From Euryodendron excelsum (taxonomy: Eukaryota > Streptophyta > Magnoliopsida > Ericales > Pentaphylacaceae), in assembly GCA_033060915.1 (NCBI GenBank), contig CM065388.1:25565001-25629000 (forward strand): a stretch of DNA of 64,000 nucleotides, given 5' to 3'. The notes under the pieces were generated by a model. The model searched no databases and had not been told where the DNA came from. It worked only from the letters and a program-made list of their open reading frames with translations. Positions 1-12,184 of the stretch are shown here, one piece after another. The translations under genes and the position numbers were made by a program. Position 1 is the stretch's first letter; the number at the start of each line of letters is the position of its first letter.

Positions 1-1
1 A

Positions 2-1874
2 ATAGCAACACCCTTATGCAAGTTGCTACAAAAAGGATGTGACTTTTGAGTTCAATGAAGTATGTAAAAAGGCATTTGATAAGCTGAAGGAACTGTTGAC
101 TTCTACTCCAGTTATCTAACCCCCTAACTGGGGCATTCCTTTCGAGATAATGTGCGATGCAAGTGATTATACAGTAGGCGCAGTCTTGGGTCAAAGAATT
201 GGAAAAACGTCTTATGTCATTTATTATGCTTCAAAAACTTTGAATGATGCTCAGAGAAATTATACTACTACTGAAAAAGAACTTTTAGCTGTTGTTTTTA
301 CTTTAGAAAAGTTTCGATCTTATTTACTTTGTACTAAACTCATTGTTTACTCTAATCATGCAGCTCTTCGTTATTTGATGACGAAGAAAGAGGCAAAACC
401 AAGATTAATTAGATGAATACTTCTCTTAAGTGAATTTAATTTGGAGATCAAAGACAAAAGAGGAACATAAAATCGTGTCGCTGATCATTTGAGTCGTTTA
501 GCTAATGTCGAGGATGAACTTCATTTACAGGAAACATTCCCCAACGAGCAATTGTTCTCCGCAAATGTGACATTACCTTGATATGCAAATATTGTCAATT
601 ATTTTGTTACTAACGTACTACCTATTGGTTTGTTTAAGACTCAAAGAGATAAGATCAAGAGTGATACCAAATACTATGTGTGGGATGACTCATACTTATG
701 AAAGTATTGTGCGGATCAAGTGATCAGAAGGTGCGTTCTTGAAAATTAAATCATGTCTATTTTAACCTTTTATTTTTATGCTTGTGGATGTCACTTTGGA
801 GCCAAGAGAACAGCGAGAAAAGTGTTAGACTGTGGTTTTTATTGGCCATCTCTATTTCGAGATTCATATTCTTATTGTAAGTCATGCGAGCCTTGTCAAA
901 AGATAGGTAATATATCCCAAAGGAATGAGATGCCACAAACTCTCATACTATTTTGTGAAATTTTTTATGTTTGGGGCATTAATTTCATGGAACCGTTTCC
1001 TATATCTTTCGGTTATGTTTATATCTTGCTTGCTATTGATTATGTCTCGAAATGAGTGGAAGCTAAAACCACCAGGACTGATGATTCTAAAATTGTTGCA
1101 GATTTTATCAAATCTAACATATGCTCCAGGTTTGGAATTCCAAGAGTTGTAATAAGTGATCGAGGTACTCACTTTTGCAATCGAACTGTGGCGACGTTGT
1201 TGAGAAAGTACCATGTGACGCACAAGGTGTCGACTTCATATCATCTGCAAACTAGTGGATAAGCGGAAGTGTCGAATCGAGAGATCAAGTTCATCATTGA
1301 AAAGACGGTCAATCCAAGTAGAAAAGATTGGAGTTTGCGCTTGGATGATGTTTTGTAGGTGTACAGGACTGCATATAAAACACCCATTGATATGTCACCT
1401 TATCGATTGGTATTTGAAAAACCGTGCCACCTACCAGAGTTAGAACACAAAGCTTACTGGGCTATCAAGAGTTTTAACATGAAGATGGATGAAAATGGAG
1501 AACATAGGAAATTGCAATTCTAAGAGTTAGAGAAAATTTGTAATGATGCCTATGAGAGTGCAAGGATTTACAAAGAAAAGACGAAGGCTTTTCATGACAA
1601 GATGATTTCTAGGAAGGAGTTTAAAGTTGGTCAGAAAGTCCTTCTATACCAGTCCCGGCTCCGCTTGTTTTCGAGTAAGTTGCGTTCTCGTAGATTGGAC
1701 CTTTTTTCGTTACTAATGTTTTTCCTCATGGTGCAGTTGAAATTGAAAGCTTAGCCACTTCCAAAGTGTTTAAGGTGAATGACCATCGACTTAAGCATTT
1801 CTATGAAGGTTTCTAAGTCGAGAATGTGGAGAAACTAGACCTCAGGGCTCGATTTATACGGATTGAAGAATGAA
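2..1874 (+). pseudogene. Ty3 pol remnant: RT thumb, RNase H, integrase
   Basis: This is the C-terminal part of a Ty3 polyprotein. RNase H begins near 150 (CDASDYTVGAVLGQR, then the TEKELLAVVF motif). The integrase HHCC zinc finger (about 753-900) keeps its CxxC pair, but the first His is now Tyr. The integrase core starts near 970. The first catalytic Asp has become Asn (GINFME at 975-992, where the family has GIDFMG), the second is kept (VISDRGT, about 1153) and the Glu is kept (NREIK, about 1280). An extra T near 44-47 and a lost base near 1692 shift the frame. In-frame stops lie at 117, 412, 469, 581, 699, 747, 1053, 1260, 1356 and 1521. Nearly all can be read as CAA, CAG or TGG codons changed by C-to-T or G-to-A. 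Confidence 0.88.
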
Positions 1875-3299
1875 GTATTAAGTCGGGCCCACGACAATAA
1901 ACAAAGGCGCTACTTGGGAGGCAACCCAAGGAAAGTTAGTTTTTCTTTTCTTATTTTTGCATTTATATATTGTTTATTTCTGCCCTTGCTGTGCATTTTA
2001 CTTTACGTTGGGAACAATGTAAGTTTTAAGTGTAGAGGAGGGGATTTAGGTAGTGTTCTTGTGTTTTAATTTGAAATTTGAAAAAAAAAATGATAACAAG
2101 ATTCAATTAATCTTGAAAAATTAATAACATGATTGAATAAGTAATCTTCCAACTTAGAATTAATTAGTCTAGTTATTTTACTTGAGATTGGAGTGACTGA
2201 ATTTTGTAAACAAAAGCTGGTGAGAGTTTGAACCTTTAGACTGACAAATCCACATCAGTCATTATTTTCTTTCATGTGAGATATTATTCCATGGATTTGT
2301 TTCTCTAGAATTTGCCTTGATTCTCTTCGAGGTCATATTGACACATGCTTACATGAACATGATTAAGGCCATCTTTGTTATAAGCTACAGAAGCCAAATA
2401 GCCTGCTTTGTAATTAATTTTTTCCTTTGAAAACCCCTTTGAGCTTGATATGTCATTATTGTGAACCCACATTACAAGCTTTAAACCCGAAAAAACTAAT
2501 GCTTGTACCTAAGCCGTAGAGCTAGTGGAGTATTATTCATCATTATGATATGTATGGGTGTGCAAGAAATAAGTGTAGGGGTGTTTGGAATTGTGATAGG
2601 GCTATGGTTGGAGAAAAGGAATATGTTTTCATTCTCAATTCATGAGTTCCATTGTTGATGTAATTTGAAAAGAAAAAAGAAGGGGAAAGAGAAAAAAGAG
2701 AAGGGAAGTGAAGGAAGAAATTACTTTTAATGTTACAAATAATCCATATTCATAATTCCTCCTAAAATTTTAAGAAATGGGTCTATTTATATGGGATTTA
2801 TACAAAGGAGAAGCTTTTGAGTGGAGTGATTGGTTTTATATGTCTTATATATTCGAACTTGAGTTGATTCATTGTTGCTCCACTAGTTTCGATGGCTTTT
2901 GAGCTACATTCGCAAATATTTTCCATCTTGATCCTAAACCCCATTATAACCCTTGAAAAGTCTTTATGATTTGTGTTTTGTATGTGATCCTAGTGGTGGA
3001 GAATGAGAAGATATGCAAGCCTATGGTAGATCATTTCCATTGGAATGAATTTAAGAGATACATATATCCTTTAAATACATGAAAGTCGAGTGTTTATTTC
3101 TATGAGGGTCTACGTATTCAGTTTACTTTATCTTCGAGTGGAAATACTTGCTAAGTGATTGTGAGTTGTTTAAGAATGTTGTTCATGATATGTTATGAGT
3201 TTTAAAGAGTTTGATTGTTCTTTGTTGAGACTTTGATATCTTAGGAAAGTGAGTTTGAGTTTTGCCCGAGGACGAGCAAAGGTTAAGTATGGGGGAATT
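1875..3299 (+). other. Athila-type 3' noncoding region and polypurine tract
   Basis: There is no usable reading frame between pol and the LTR. The start holds the conserved sequence around 1908-1927 that reads LGGNP, seen downstream of pol in this lineage. No env-like frame can be recognised. The purine-rich stretch at 3280-3299 (AAGTATGGGGGAATT) directly precedes the LTR and is the likely plus-strand primer. Confidence 0.7.
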
Positions 3300-4564
3300 T
3301 GATGAGAATGCAAATGTTATATTTTCTCTCTTAATGTTTAATTTTTTATACTTATTTGGTGCCTAAAGATACTCACTATTCTTATATTTTGATTTAGGGT
3401 GCTATGGAATTCTCAGGAAGAAGATCCTAGCTTAAAAGTGACGAATTCGCACGAGGTTAGAAGCAGCGTTTGAAGGAGAGTTTGAACGGTCCCAAGAGGT
3501 GTTCGAACTGTAGTAGATGCGTTCGAACGGTACGCCAAATGGATTCACGTCATGTTCAGATTTGAAGAGCGTCCAAAATATACAGAGAGTAATTTTAACC
3601 GTTCGAAGTACATTCGACGCACCGTTCGAACGGTAGTCCGATGCGTTCGAACGGTGGTAAAGGCGTTCGAATGGTCTTGCGCAGTTGCAGAATTTCAGAA
3701 GCCTATAAAAGCTGGGATTGTTTTGATTTTAGGTGGTTGACGTTTTTCGTATTATTCTAGGTTATTATTTGAGTTGTTTTCATGGTCCTGCGCAGTTAAA
3801 CTCTAAATCTTGGTCAAAGGAGGCAAAAACCTAAGAATTAATAATAAACTGTGAGATCTAATTTTTTTTCATTATTCGATTTATGCTTTGAGTATCAGAT
3901 GTTCTTCTGTGCCTATTTTCATGATTGTCTTGTTTAATTGCTAGTAGGCCTACTAGTTTATTAATCGTTGCAATCTACTGCTGGATTATATATCAAATCT
4001 GTAATTGTTTGATCCCTCTAATTTGTGAAGCAACTAAGATTTAATGGATTACTGCATTCGGAATTGTTAGATCTTAGGAAGGACGTTCGACTAAATTAAA
4101 TGCAACTGCATGTGCTTGTGTTGTTTAGCTTTATCGATTTCTCTAATTCTTAAGGCTACTGTTAGATTAAACCTTGTGTGCTTATCCTAGGTTATTTAAT
4201 AGTTAGGGTTAATCAGATCACTTGTTTCTAATTAATTACAACTAATGAGAGATAGGAAAATAATTCTGATGATGAATATTTAATGTGTAAATTGATATGC
4301 TTGAATCAATGATTAATTGTAAATTCTGATGGTGGATGTTGACCTAGACTAAGGTTTGTTCTTTTGATTGATTTCAATAATTTAATCTGAATTGTTCCAT
4401 AGTTAGTTATTATTAAAATTATTTTCATTATATCCAAAACCCCTCATCAAAATTCACATAGCATAAAACTAGACTAAATGCTCTTCGTGGGAACGATTCT
4501 TATTCAGACTATTACATAAAAATTTTTGGGGTGTCGGTTTTATTTTTGGGTGTCCGTGACAACA
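3300..4564 (+). repeat. 3' LTR of the Athila-like element
   Basis: The LTR starts TGATGAGAATG directly after the polypurine tract and ends ...GTGACAACA, giving about 1265 bp. It has a promoter block (3481-3710) with a TATA box. The right end is placed by the TG...CA rule and could be off by a few bases. The 5' LTR and the target duplication are outside the window. Confidence 0.75.
3481..3710 (+). promoter_or_regulatory. TTCGAA palindrome cluster upstream of LTR TATA box
   Basis: Six TTCGAA cores occur at about 3502, 3522, 3602, 3625, 3646 and 3666, most within the wider word CGTTCGAACGG. The copy at 3621-3634 is a perfect 14-bp palindrome. The cluster ends about 35 bp before a TATA box (TATAAAA, 3704-3710). 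The spacing suggests dimer-binding sites or an enhancer in U3; no binding factor is known to me. Confidence 0.6.
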
Positions 4565-4856
4565 CACCAATTCACTTTTTGGGCCATGTTTTTCCTCTAA
4601 ATGAATTTTATATTAATTGCTGTTTAGTTTTTCAAATTTTTGCCACACATTTGCCTCTTTTGTATTTCCTTAATTCATTTATGTATTCATAATACGTTTG
4701 AATGCATAAATTATTTAACATCTTCGTACTTTTCTTCAATTCTATGAAAAATTACAATTAAAACTCAAATTTTTTGTAATGGGCACTAGGTTGCATGCCT
4801 TGCACGCAGTCACCTCACTAGTATTACGAAAAAGATAGAAAGATTGTCACTAATGG
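4565..4856. other. AT-rich intergenic DNA, no gene seen
   Basis: No reading frame, RNA gene or repeat can be supported here. The sequence is AT-rich flank of the Athila-like LTR. Confidence 0.6.
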
Positions 4857-5109
4857 GAGAAATTATTTAGGGTAATTGTCATACCACATCACCTTACTCA
4901 CGTGGTGTGATAGGTTGTTCATGTGATGTCATATATAGAGAGATAATACTTTTTTAAAAAATTATAGGAATTATCTTAATTGTATGGTGAGTTTTTAAAT
5001 TTAAAATTTCTATCATTTAAAAAATTTCACACATGTAAGAATTTGAATGAAATGCCACACTATGTAAGTATAATGATGTGGTGTGACAATCACTCTGGAT
5101 AATTACTCT
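4857..5109. mobile_element. MITE with about 40-bp terminal inverted repeats
   Basis: The left end (from GAGAAATTATTTAGGG through CATACCACATCAC) matches the reverse complement of the right end (GATGTGGTGTGACAATCACTC...) over about 40 bases with scattered mismatches. The centre is AT-rich and has no reading frame. Size (about 250 bp) and structure are those of a non-autonomous DNA transposon. Flanking AATGGGAGA and ATTGGGAGA may be a decayed target duplication. The superfamily is not clear. Confidence 0.65.
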
Positions 5110-8100
5110 ACAAATTGGGAGAGATAGTTATATAGCAAAATAAAACCAAACATGTTAGCTCCACCCAAAAAAGAAAAAAAAACGAGAGAGAGAGTTCAAC
5201 ATATTTGCCAAACTTTGCAAATTTTTTTTGTAAGAACCTTGACAATATTTATTATTTATTGTCTATTATCAATGTATTACCAATTGCTTGATAGATCTTT
5301 GAGCTTGAAAATCTTATCCATTTTCCTTAAATTTTTTAATTTTAAAAATATAAAAATACAGATGCCATGAAGCCACTGGTTCTTTAACTAATATGGTAAT
5401 ATTTTCAAAATTATCACCTTTTCAATATAGAAACTTTGAAAGACATTTAAGATAATATTTAAAAAATTTAAATATAAATTTGTTATTATATATTTTTTAA
5501 AATCAATATTGTATCTAAATCTAGCAACCTATTTAAATTCTTGTAGATAGTGCCCTTTCCAAGCATTCTAACTTCCTTCAAATTGATTCTTGGGTTGGAT
5601 TTAGGCATATGTACATGTAAATTTATTGATGAATTAGATTGACTCAAACCTTATGATTTGTTTGATAAAGGGATTTATTAAGCTTATAAAAAAAGAACAA
5701 ATGGAGAACAATAGGTTTATATTACTTTATTTCATGTAAAATTTTTCAACGGATTCAGCATATATGAATTTATACAATTATAGTAAATATTCATCCACAA
5801 AGAAAAAAAAAAGGAAAAAGAGGAAAAAGAAAACAAAAGAAGTAGAACAATTTTGAAAATGATAAATCAACTATTACTAAGTATCTTTGAGCTTAGGTTT
5901 GGGCTTACGAATTCTTTGATAGGTTAAGTTAATTTAAACAGTATAACGTATTTTACAAAGAGTATCTTTAACCTATACGACAGTTTTCAATTGCTAATAC
6001 AAACCAAATTTAGGCTTAGGCTCATAATTAAGCTTTTTTGATTAGTTGAGCTAATTTACATATAATAATTTATCTGTTGAAAAGACATATCAAGCTCACA
6101 ACATAATTGTCAATTAGTAAGGTGGGCCAGTTTTAGAGTTGCATTAATTTGATTTTCCAATGCATTGAGCATTACATCAACTGACTTAATAATACTAAGA
6201 AAATAAAGAAAGAAAAGAAAAAAAATCTACACATAAATGATTGCACCAATTATTTATAGGGTAGTTTACACTAATCACTCTAACAACTCTAAAAATTTGA
6301 TTTTTTTAAATATATTATCCATATATATAATAGCAACAAATATTACACTTCTCTCTCTCCCCCTTTGATGCCCTTGTCCCATTTTCATAGAATCACTTGT
6401 CTCTTTCTCAATGAATGCATTTGTTCTCTTTTCTATGAAGACACTTGTCACTTCCTCCATAGATATACTTGCACATCAAGATTTTTTTTTTTATAAATAA
6501 GAAATTGCGAAGGGATGTCCTTGAAAAAAATAAAATTTGTCTAGAGGTCATTTTCTGGGCCACCAAGTATTTTTAGCCTATAAATACAAGGCTTGGTTAA
6601 TGCCTTCTCTTCACACTATAGTTGAGGAGTTTTGGATAGATAGTATAAGGGAAGTGTTGCTAGGAACAAAAAAGGGATGGAGAATGGTTGCTTGGCCCGG
6701 AAAATAAAAAAGGGAAAGGAAGGAAAAAAACATAGGGGTAAAGAAAAGGAAATTTTAGAAAAAATTCTACTACTTTGATTTTTCATTATTTGGAGAGCGG
6801 TGGTGATCTCTGCAAAATTGATGAAACACATTTGAGGTAATCCAGAAGTATACAGTATATTTCTTCCTAAATCTCTTTGCAAAGAGTGTATTTATGTCAT
6901 TCTTAAATTGTATTCATTTTGAATATTCGTATGCGTTATTAAACTTCCTGATTATATTATTGTTGGCTTTGTTAAATTTCGTTCGGCACATCTTTGAATG
7001 TCATGGTCGTTGATGAATTCACTATTAAATTTATTTTAAAAAATTACTAATTTATTTTGCCTAATGTGCCTTGTAACTAATCAGTACATGTAAGAACGCA
7101 CTTGTAAGGCTATTATTATTATTATTATTATTATTATGTGATAAAGCCATACATGACAGAGTGACCCTGTAGGGGCTCTATTTTGGTTATTGGTTTATTA
7201 TTTTTAGTATACCTACAGTGGCGTTCAACATGGTACGGAAAAGGGTCTGGTAATAGGCTCTATTGAAATATTGGTCTGACTTTTGTTAGTGTGATTATTG
7301 CCTTATTCTTTGTTATTTGAAATCTTGAAAGTATGCTTCTGTTAATTTAATTTCATTTGGATTTGAGTATTTGTACTCTTATCATATTGAATACTTTTGG
7401 GTTAAAATTTTTTTTTTTTTTTTTTCAAGTTGAGACAAAGCAGTGATGGACAAGATATTTAAAGTTTATTTTCTAGAGTTTAATCTAATTAATTTGATCA
7501 TTCATTATTTAGGAGCCTTATTTGAAAGATGTGTTGTATTTTAAAAATTATTGAGGTTGTACAATAATTTGTGGTCATATTGTTGAAAATAAATTTTGAT
7601 TTTAACTTGGAGAACGTGTGATCTTGAAGTTATTTTATTTATTTATTTTTTATTTAACGGTCCGGAGAAGAGGAGAAAATTTAAGTTGTTGCAACCACCT
7701 CTTAAATTTTACAAAATGTAAGATACTGCTTCTCACATATTGACAACTACATAGCACTCCTTTCTTTTTCAGTTTTAGTAACAAATTTTTCTCCTCGTTA
7801 AATCAATGTTAGTCAACAAACGGAAGTTGACTAGCTCAACCTATTAACATTTTTAATTTCTTAATCTACCCTTTGTAAGATAATTAACAAAATAATTAAA
7901 CCAATTATGCAAAAATTAAACCAACAAATGAACATACTGCTAAACTTGATCAAATAATAATTATAAAACCAATCAAACAACTAACAAAAACAAACAATTA
8001 ATTAACAACATAACCATATAATCTATTTATTTATTAAACCGAATCAAACAACTCACAAAACCAAATTGTTAAATAATTAATTGACAAACCAAATCAAATA

Positions 8101-8254
8101 AACAAGTAATTAACAAAACAGTCTCCCCTCCAGCCACACCAATCTCCACCTTCATGCAAAGGTCAGTGTTCAGCCCCCACCTCCAAGTATCCAAAACATC
8201 CAACACATGATCTAGACTAAGCCCCAAACAGAGCCCTCCTCCATTAACGTCGTC
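5110..8254. other. AT-rich intergenic DNA, no gene seen
   Basis: Short frames here are chance. The stretch holds a (TTA)n run at 7111-7137, a T tract near 7409-7426 and a TATAAATAC word near 6581 with no gene after it. I see no other structure. Confidence 0.6.
7111..7137. repeat. (TTA)n microsatellite
   Basis: Nine consecutive TAT/TTA units. Confidence 0.9.
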
Positions 8255-8307
8255 TGTGACCCTGCATCACCATCGCCATCGTAGCCCCCATTCCTTCAAT
8301 GTTGAAC

Positions 8308-8353
<46 letters not shown>

Positions 8354-9050
8354 TACATATATCATGATACATCTAAAACCCCACCACTGCTTGGTGTGGA
8401 TCGATCGGAAAATGGTGGGAACGATCGTCACAAACCCACACCTCATAACATCCGCAGTGAAGCTTCCATTTCTCCATCGTCTCAAGACCCAATACCCTAG
8501 TAATCGTCTCTTTCTTTCTTTGCATCAATATAGTTTGATAAATATATATACAAGAACAAACCAACCAACCAGATGAGAGAGAGAGAGAACGAGACCCAGA
8601 TGAAGAACAATTAATTTTTGGTGTTTGCAAGGGATTTTGTAGGTGGGGTGTGTTTGTTGAGAATCGACTTGATTGAGGTGGGGTTTCGGATGAGAGATCT
8701 ATGGCTCTGTACTGAGGCTTTAAGACGAGTGTGCTTGGATAAGGCCAGTAGGAAACCATGGAGGAGGCCGAACAATGCAGGCAAGTGGGGGTTTAGAGGG
8801 GAGGGGCTGGTGACGATGGTGGATTTGTAGGACTGGTTCAAGGTGTTCGCCAGATCGTGAGGGGGGGCAATTGCGCTGGTTCGGGGAAGGAGGAGAGAGA
8901 GAAGGGGAAGAACCGTGAGAGTTGCCGGACTGATTCGGCTTGTTCGTTGGACTATGAGGGGAAGAGTGAGAGAGGAGAGAGGGAGAACTGGACACAGAGA
9001 GAGAGAGAGAGAGAGAGAATAGACTTTTGCTTGAAAATGTAGATGGCACA
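8255..9050. other. GC-richer island between CT and GA microsatellites
   Basis: This 0.8-kb stretch is clearly less AT-rich than its surroundings and is bounded by (CT)n at 8312-8349 and (GA)n at 8999-9018. Frames of 100-146 codons exist on both strands but are serine/leucine-rich products of the repeats and match no family I recognise. On the minus strand the order, a CT-rich leader then a proline/serine-rich frame, resembles a plant 5' UTR plus first exon, so it may be a gene relic. No function is proposed. Confidence 0.35.
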
Positions 9051-11466
9051 AAAAAGAATATTTAGCGAGTTTGTAAGGGTATAAAAATCATTTAACTTTT
9101 TCTGATAACTTCCGCCTTCGACAAACTCTGAGAGGGGTGGAGTGTAATTCTGAATATGTAAAGAATAGTATCTTATATTTAGCAAAACTTAGGGGTGATT
9201 TGTGCAATTTACCTTATTTATATGTATTAAGTTAATCTATTATTTTTCCAATTTGTAATGGCTAAATTAAATCTAATCTTTGCAACCTCTCGGGCGCTGT
9301 CGACTCCTTAAGCCACTCCAAGAGTTTTTAATTTGGTAACTACACGATTTGTGTGGAATGAAGGGATTTCACAGGTTCCGAAATTTATCAAGGTCCGTGC
9401 AAGTTGGCTCGAACACCAAAAAAAAATTAAATTCAACCTTTGAAAATTTGCATAAAAATGAGTTTAAACCAGGTTTACCTCACATTTTCGCATGCAATGT
9501 TTTATTCATGAGCAAAGGAGCTTTACTTCTTACCAAAAAAAAATCAATTTTGTCGCATATTGCTCATTATTCTATGTCGTGTTAGGACTTACTCAACCTA
9601 AGGTGCACATTAGTCGGGCCGAGCCTATGTTAAATTTATTTTTTACTGGGTCTAAATTAAATCCCAAGTCTGCTCAAAATAAAAAATTAACGTTTCAAGC
9701 TTGGCCATTTAACTTAAAATAATTTTTTTTTTCAAAAATAATGTTAAGAAATATATAATATAAATTTATAACTAAATCAAAATACAAAAATATTATTTTA
9801 TATATATTTCGGGCCGGAACTAAAAATAAATCTCAAGCTCTATTAAATAACGGACAGACTTGAACGGGCCAAACGGACAGACTTGAACGGGCCAATTGGA
9901 CATCAGGCCCTTAGCCACCCCTACCTTAGCCTGATGTATTTTAGCCTTATCCAAATGGCTCTCTCTCTCTCTCTCACAGACACACACACACACGGGGGAG
10001 GGGGGCCTAATTGCATAGCTTACTTTTGAAATAACATGATGGGATAATTGATAGGATCATTTCCTCCAGTTATATTTATTATACTTTCCAATTGACGTAT
10101 GATTTAACAAAGTTGCATTTTACTAGTAATTCAAAATAAACTTTGACGAGTTAATTCAATTTTTTATTTATATAATATTCTCTTAATTATTACAATGATA
10201 AAAGGCAATTAGATAACATAAGTACAAGACAAGTTACTAACTCAACTTAAATACTTAAACCTTACTTTTGGTGTAATTAACTATATAACATTTAACTACA
10301 AAATTAAAACAAAGTTAAGTTTTTTTTTTGCTTAACTAAATTCACAAACATCGAATTAAAAGATTTAATCATACTTATCTTAATCACCCTACGGAGACTA
10401 AATAATTTCTTTTCGTTATTTATCTAGAGGTTCTTACAAATAAAGTACATTTAATATTGTTCTATTTAATTTGAATGACCATTTCAGGATAGCATTTAGG
10501 TACACATATATGATTTCAAGTCTGGGATGGATGGGTATTCACTGTTAGAAATTGAGCAAAGCTAACATAAGAAAGGGTATTAACTGTGGATATACAGTTG
10601 TCGCATGGTTCTAACTTTTTTTTTATTATACAATTTTTTTTTTTTAACTTTCATCTCTATCCAGGGTATGGTCCAACAAACTTGATGTCCAAACTCGTAA
10701 GTAATGTATTTACTCCAATCGACATACATATATTCAAATTTTAAATTAAAATAGTCATTATATACATATTATTCTTTTTATATTTTTTTATTTATTTTGA
10801 TTGACAAATATTATTAATGAATAATCAGGGTCATCAGACCCACAGTCAAATTGAGCTTTCACTAAGGAAAAATCCAACAACTCTATACCATATTTACCAG
10901 AAAATTCTATTTGAGAGGGAAACTCGCTTTTGCGAAAACTTGCTTCTAGGATGGAGATGAAATACTCAAAATAAAATTTATTTTAAGGAAAACTTTCAGG
11001 AATCAATTTTGAGACGTTTTCAAAACTCTAACATCATTTAAAGAAATTTGTCAGAAATTCTTAAAAAATATTATGAAAAGTCCCTAGAAACTCATTTCTC
11101 ATAATTCATAATATTTTTTAAGCTCTAAAATCATATTATTTAACAATACTATATGATTTTTTAAAAATAAAAGTCTATAAATATTGTGTAGTATTATTAA
11201 TTTACTTAAACATAAACGTATTTTAAATGCTTTATATTACTTTTTGTTAGGGTTTTTAATAAATATCTTATTTATTTTATATTAACTAGAGTTTTTCATT
11301 TTTTTATAATATTTTTAAGTCACCTTTCATGCTTTGGTTTCCACTTCATTTCCCCGTTTCCACTTCTGTTTCTGACAACTACCCTCTAAACAAATGTACG
11401 TAAATGAAGCAACAATGAGGTAAACTAGAAGCTAATATAGGTGTGTCCATTATGATGATATCCACC
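9051..11466. other. AT-rich intergenic DNA with short repeats
   Basis: No gene can be supported. A 23-bp unit (core CGGACAGACTTGAACGGGCC) is duplicated in tandem at 9849-9895, and a CT/CA microsatellite followed by a G-rich run sits at 9959-10006. Confidence 0.6.
9849..9895. repeat. 23-bp tandem duplication
   Basis: Two near-perfect copies of a 23-bp unit sharing CGGACAGACTTGAACGGGCC, starting at about 9851 and 9874. Confidence 0.85.
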
Positions 11467-11740
11467 TTTTTTTTTTTTCGAACAGCAAAGAATTTTATTG
11501 AAAACCAAAGGGCAAAGGAAAATACAAACCTGAAGTACTTTACATTGATCCTTCCCCACATAACAGGAAGGCCTCCTTGAAAGACAAAGAGCAATAACTA
11601 GATCATAGATCGTACTAACTCAATTCAGCAAAGAGGGATAAGAGTTTTAACCCCTTCAATTGAATAGAAAAAATTGGCAGCTCTTGTTGAGCAACTTCAC
11701 AATCTGCTGCATCTCCCTCTACTTTTATGATTTGTTAATG
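11467..11740 (-). mobile_element. Retroposed 3' end (LINE-like or processed mRNA)
   Basis: Read on the minus strand, the sequence ends with CAATAAAATTC, a short tail GCTGTTCG and then 12 A residues (plus-strand T run 11467-11478). A polyadenylation signal followed by an A tail is the mark of a retroposed copy. The upstream part has no long frame, so a 5'-truncated LINE and a processed transcript cannot be told apart. The upstream boundary is approximate. Confidence 0.5.
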
Positions 11741-11743
11741 ACT

Positions 11744-11890
11744 AGTGCTATGTAAAAATTAATTTTTTAACATATTTTTATATTGCTAGGCACAAAACAG
11801 TGAAACTCATATTAATAAATGTTGTGCAACCTATTCACTTCTAATAGTGTGTACAGTGGATTGAAAAATTAGTTTTATACATAGCATTTT
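11744..11890. mobile_element. Short MITE, about 147 bp
   Basis: The left end (GTGCTATGTAAAAATTAATTTTT) and the reverse complement of the right end match over about 26 bases with a few mismatches. There is no coding capacity. It directly abuts the retroposed sequence. Confidence 0.55.
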
Positions 11891-12184
11891 TCTTTCTTAA
11901 TTCAAGAGAAAAGAAGTGGACACCTAATAATCTGTTAGAACTAACCTTTTATCACATGCTATTTGGACCTTCATTGTATGTCATATTTGGTTATTCTCAA
12001 ACCATGCAAAATATTTAAAATTGAAGGGTTTGAAATCTGTTGACACTAGTATGAAATATTTCAAAACTTAAAATTTGATTTAGTGTTTAAATAATATTGC
12101 TTTTATTCTATCAAAATTATTTTATTCAAGTATTAATATCCCAAGTTTCATAACTGTAGGTTACAGTGCTATTTATATATATAA
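11891..12184. other. AT-rich intergenic DNA, nothing seen
   Basis: No feature can be supported between the MITE and the Helitron end. Confidence 0.6.

Larger units (their letters stand above)
1..4564 (+). mobile_element. Athila-like Ty3 LTR retrotransposon, 3' part
   Basis: The window opens inside the pol gene of a Ty3 (gypsy) element and runs through RNase H, zinc finger, integrase, a long 3' noncoding stretch, a polypurine tract and a complete 3' LTR. Assignment to the Athila type rests on the RNase H/integrase wording and on the position of the purine tract GGGGGAATT just before the LTR. It also rests on the sequence coding LGGNP right after pol and on a 1.4-kb gap between pol and LTR. 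The 5' half lies outside the window. The element is dead (two frameshifts, many stops). Confidence 0.85.

Noticed and set aside
6575..6620. A promoter (CCTATAAATACAAGG)
   Set aside because: No gene, LTR end or other promoter element follows.
8267..9051. Overlapping frames of 70-146 codons on both strands
   Set aside because: Composition driven by CT/GA repeats; no family motif and no conserved start context.
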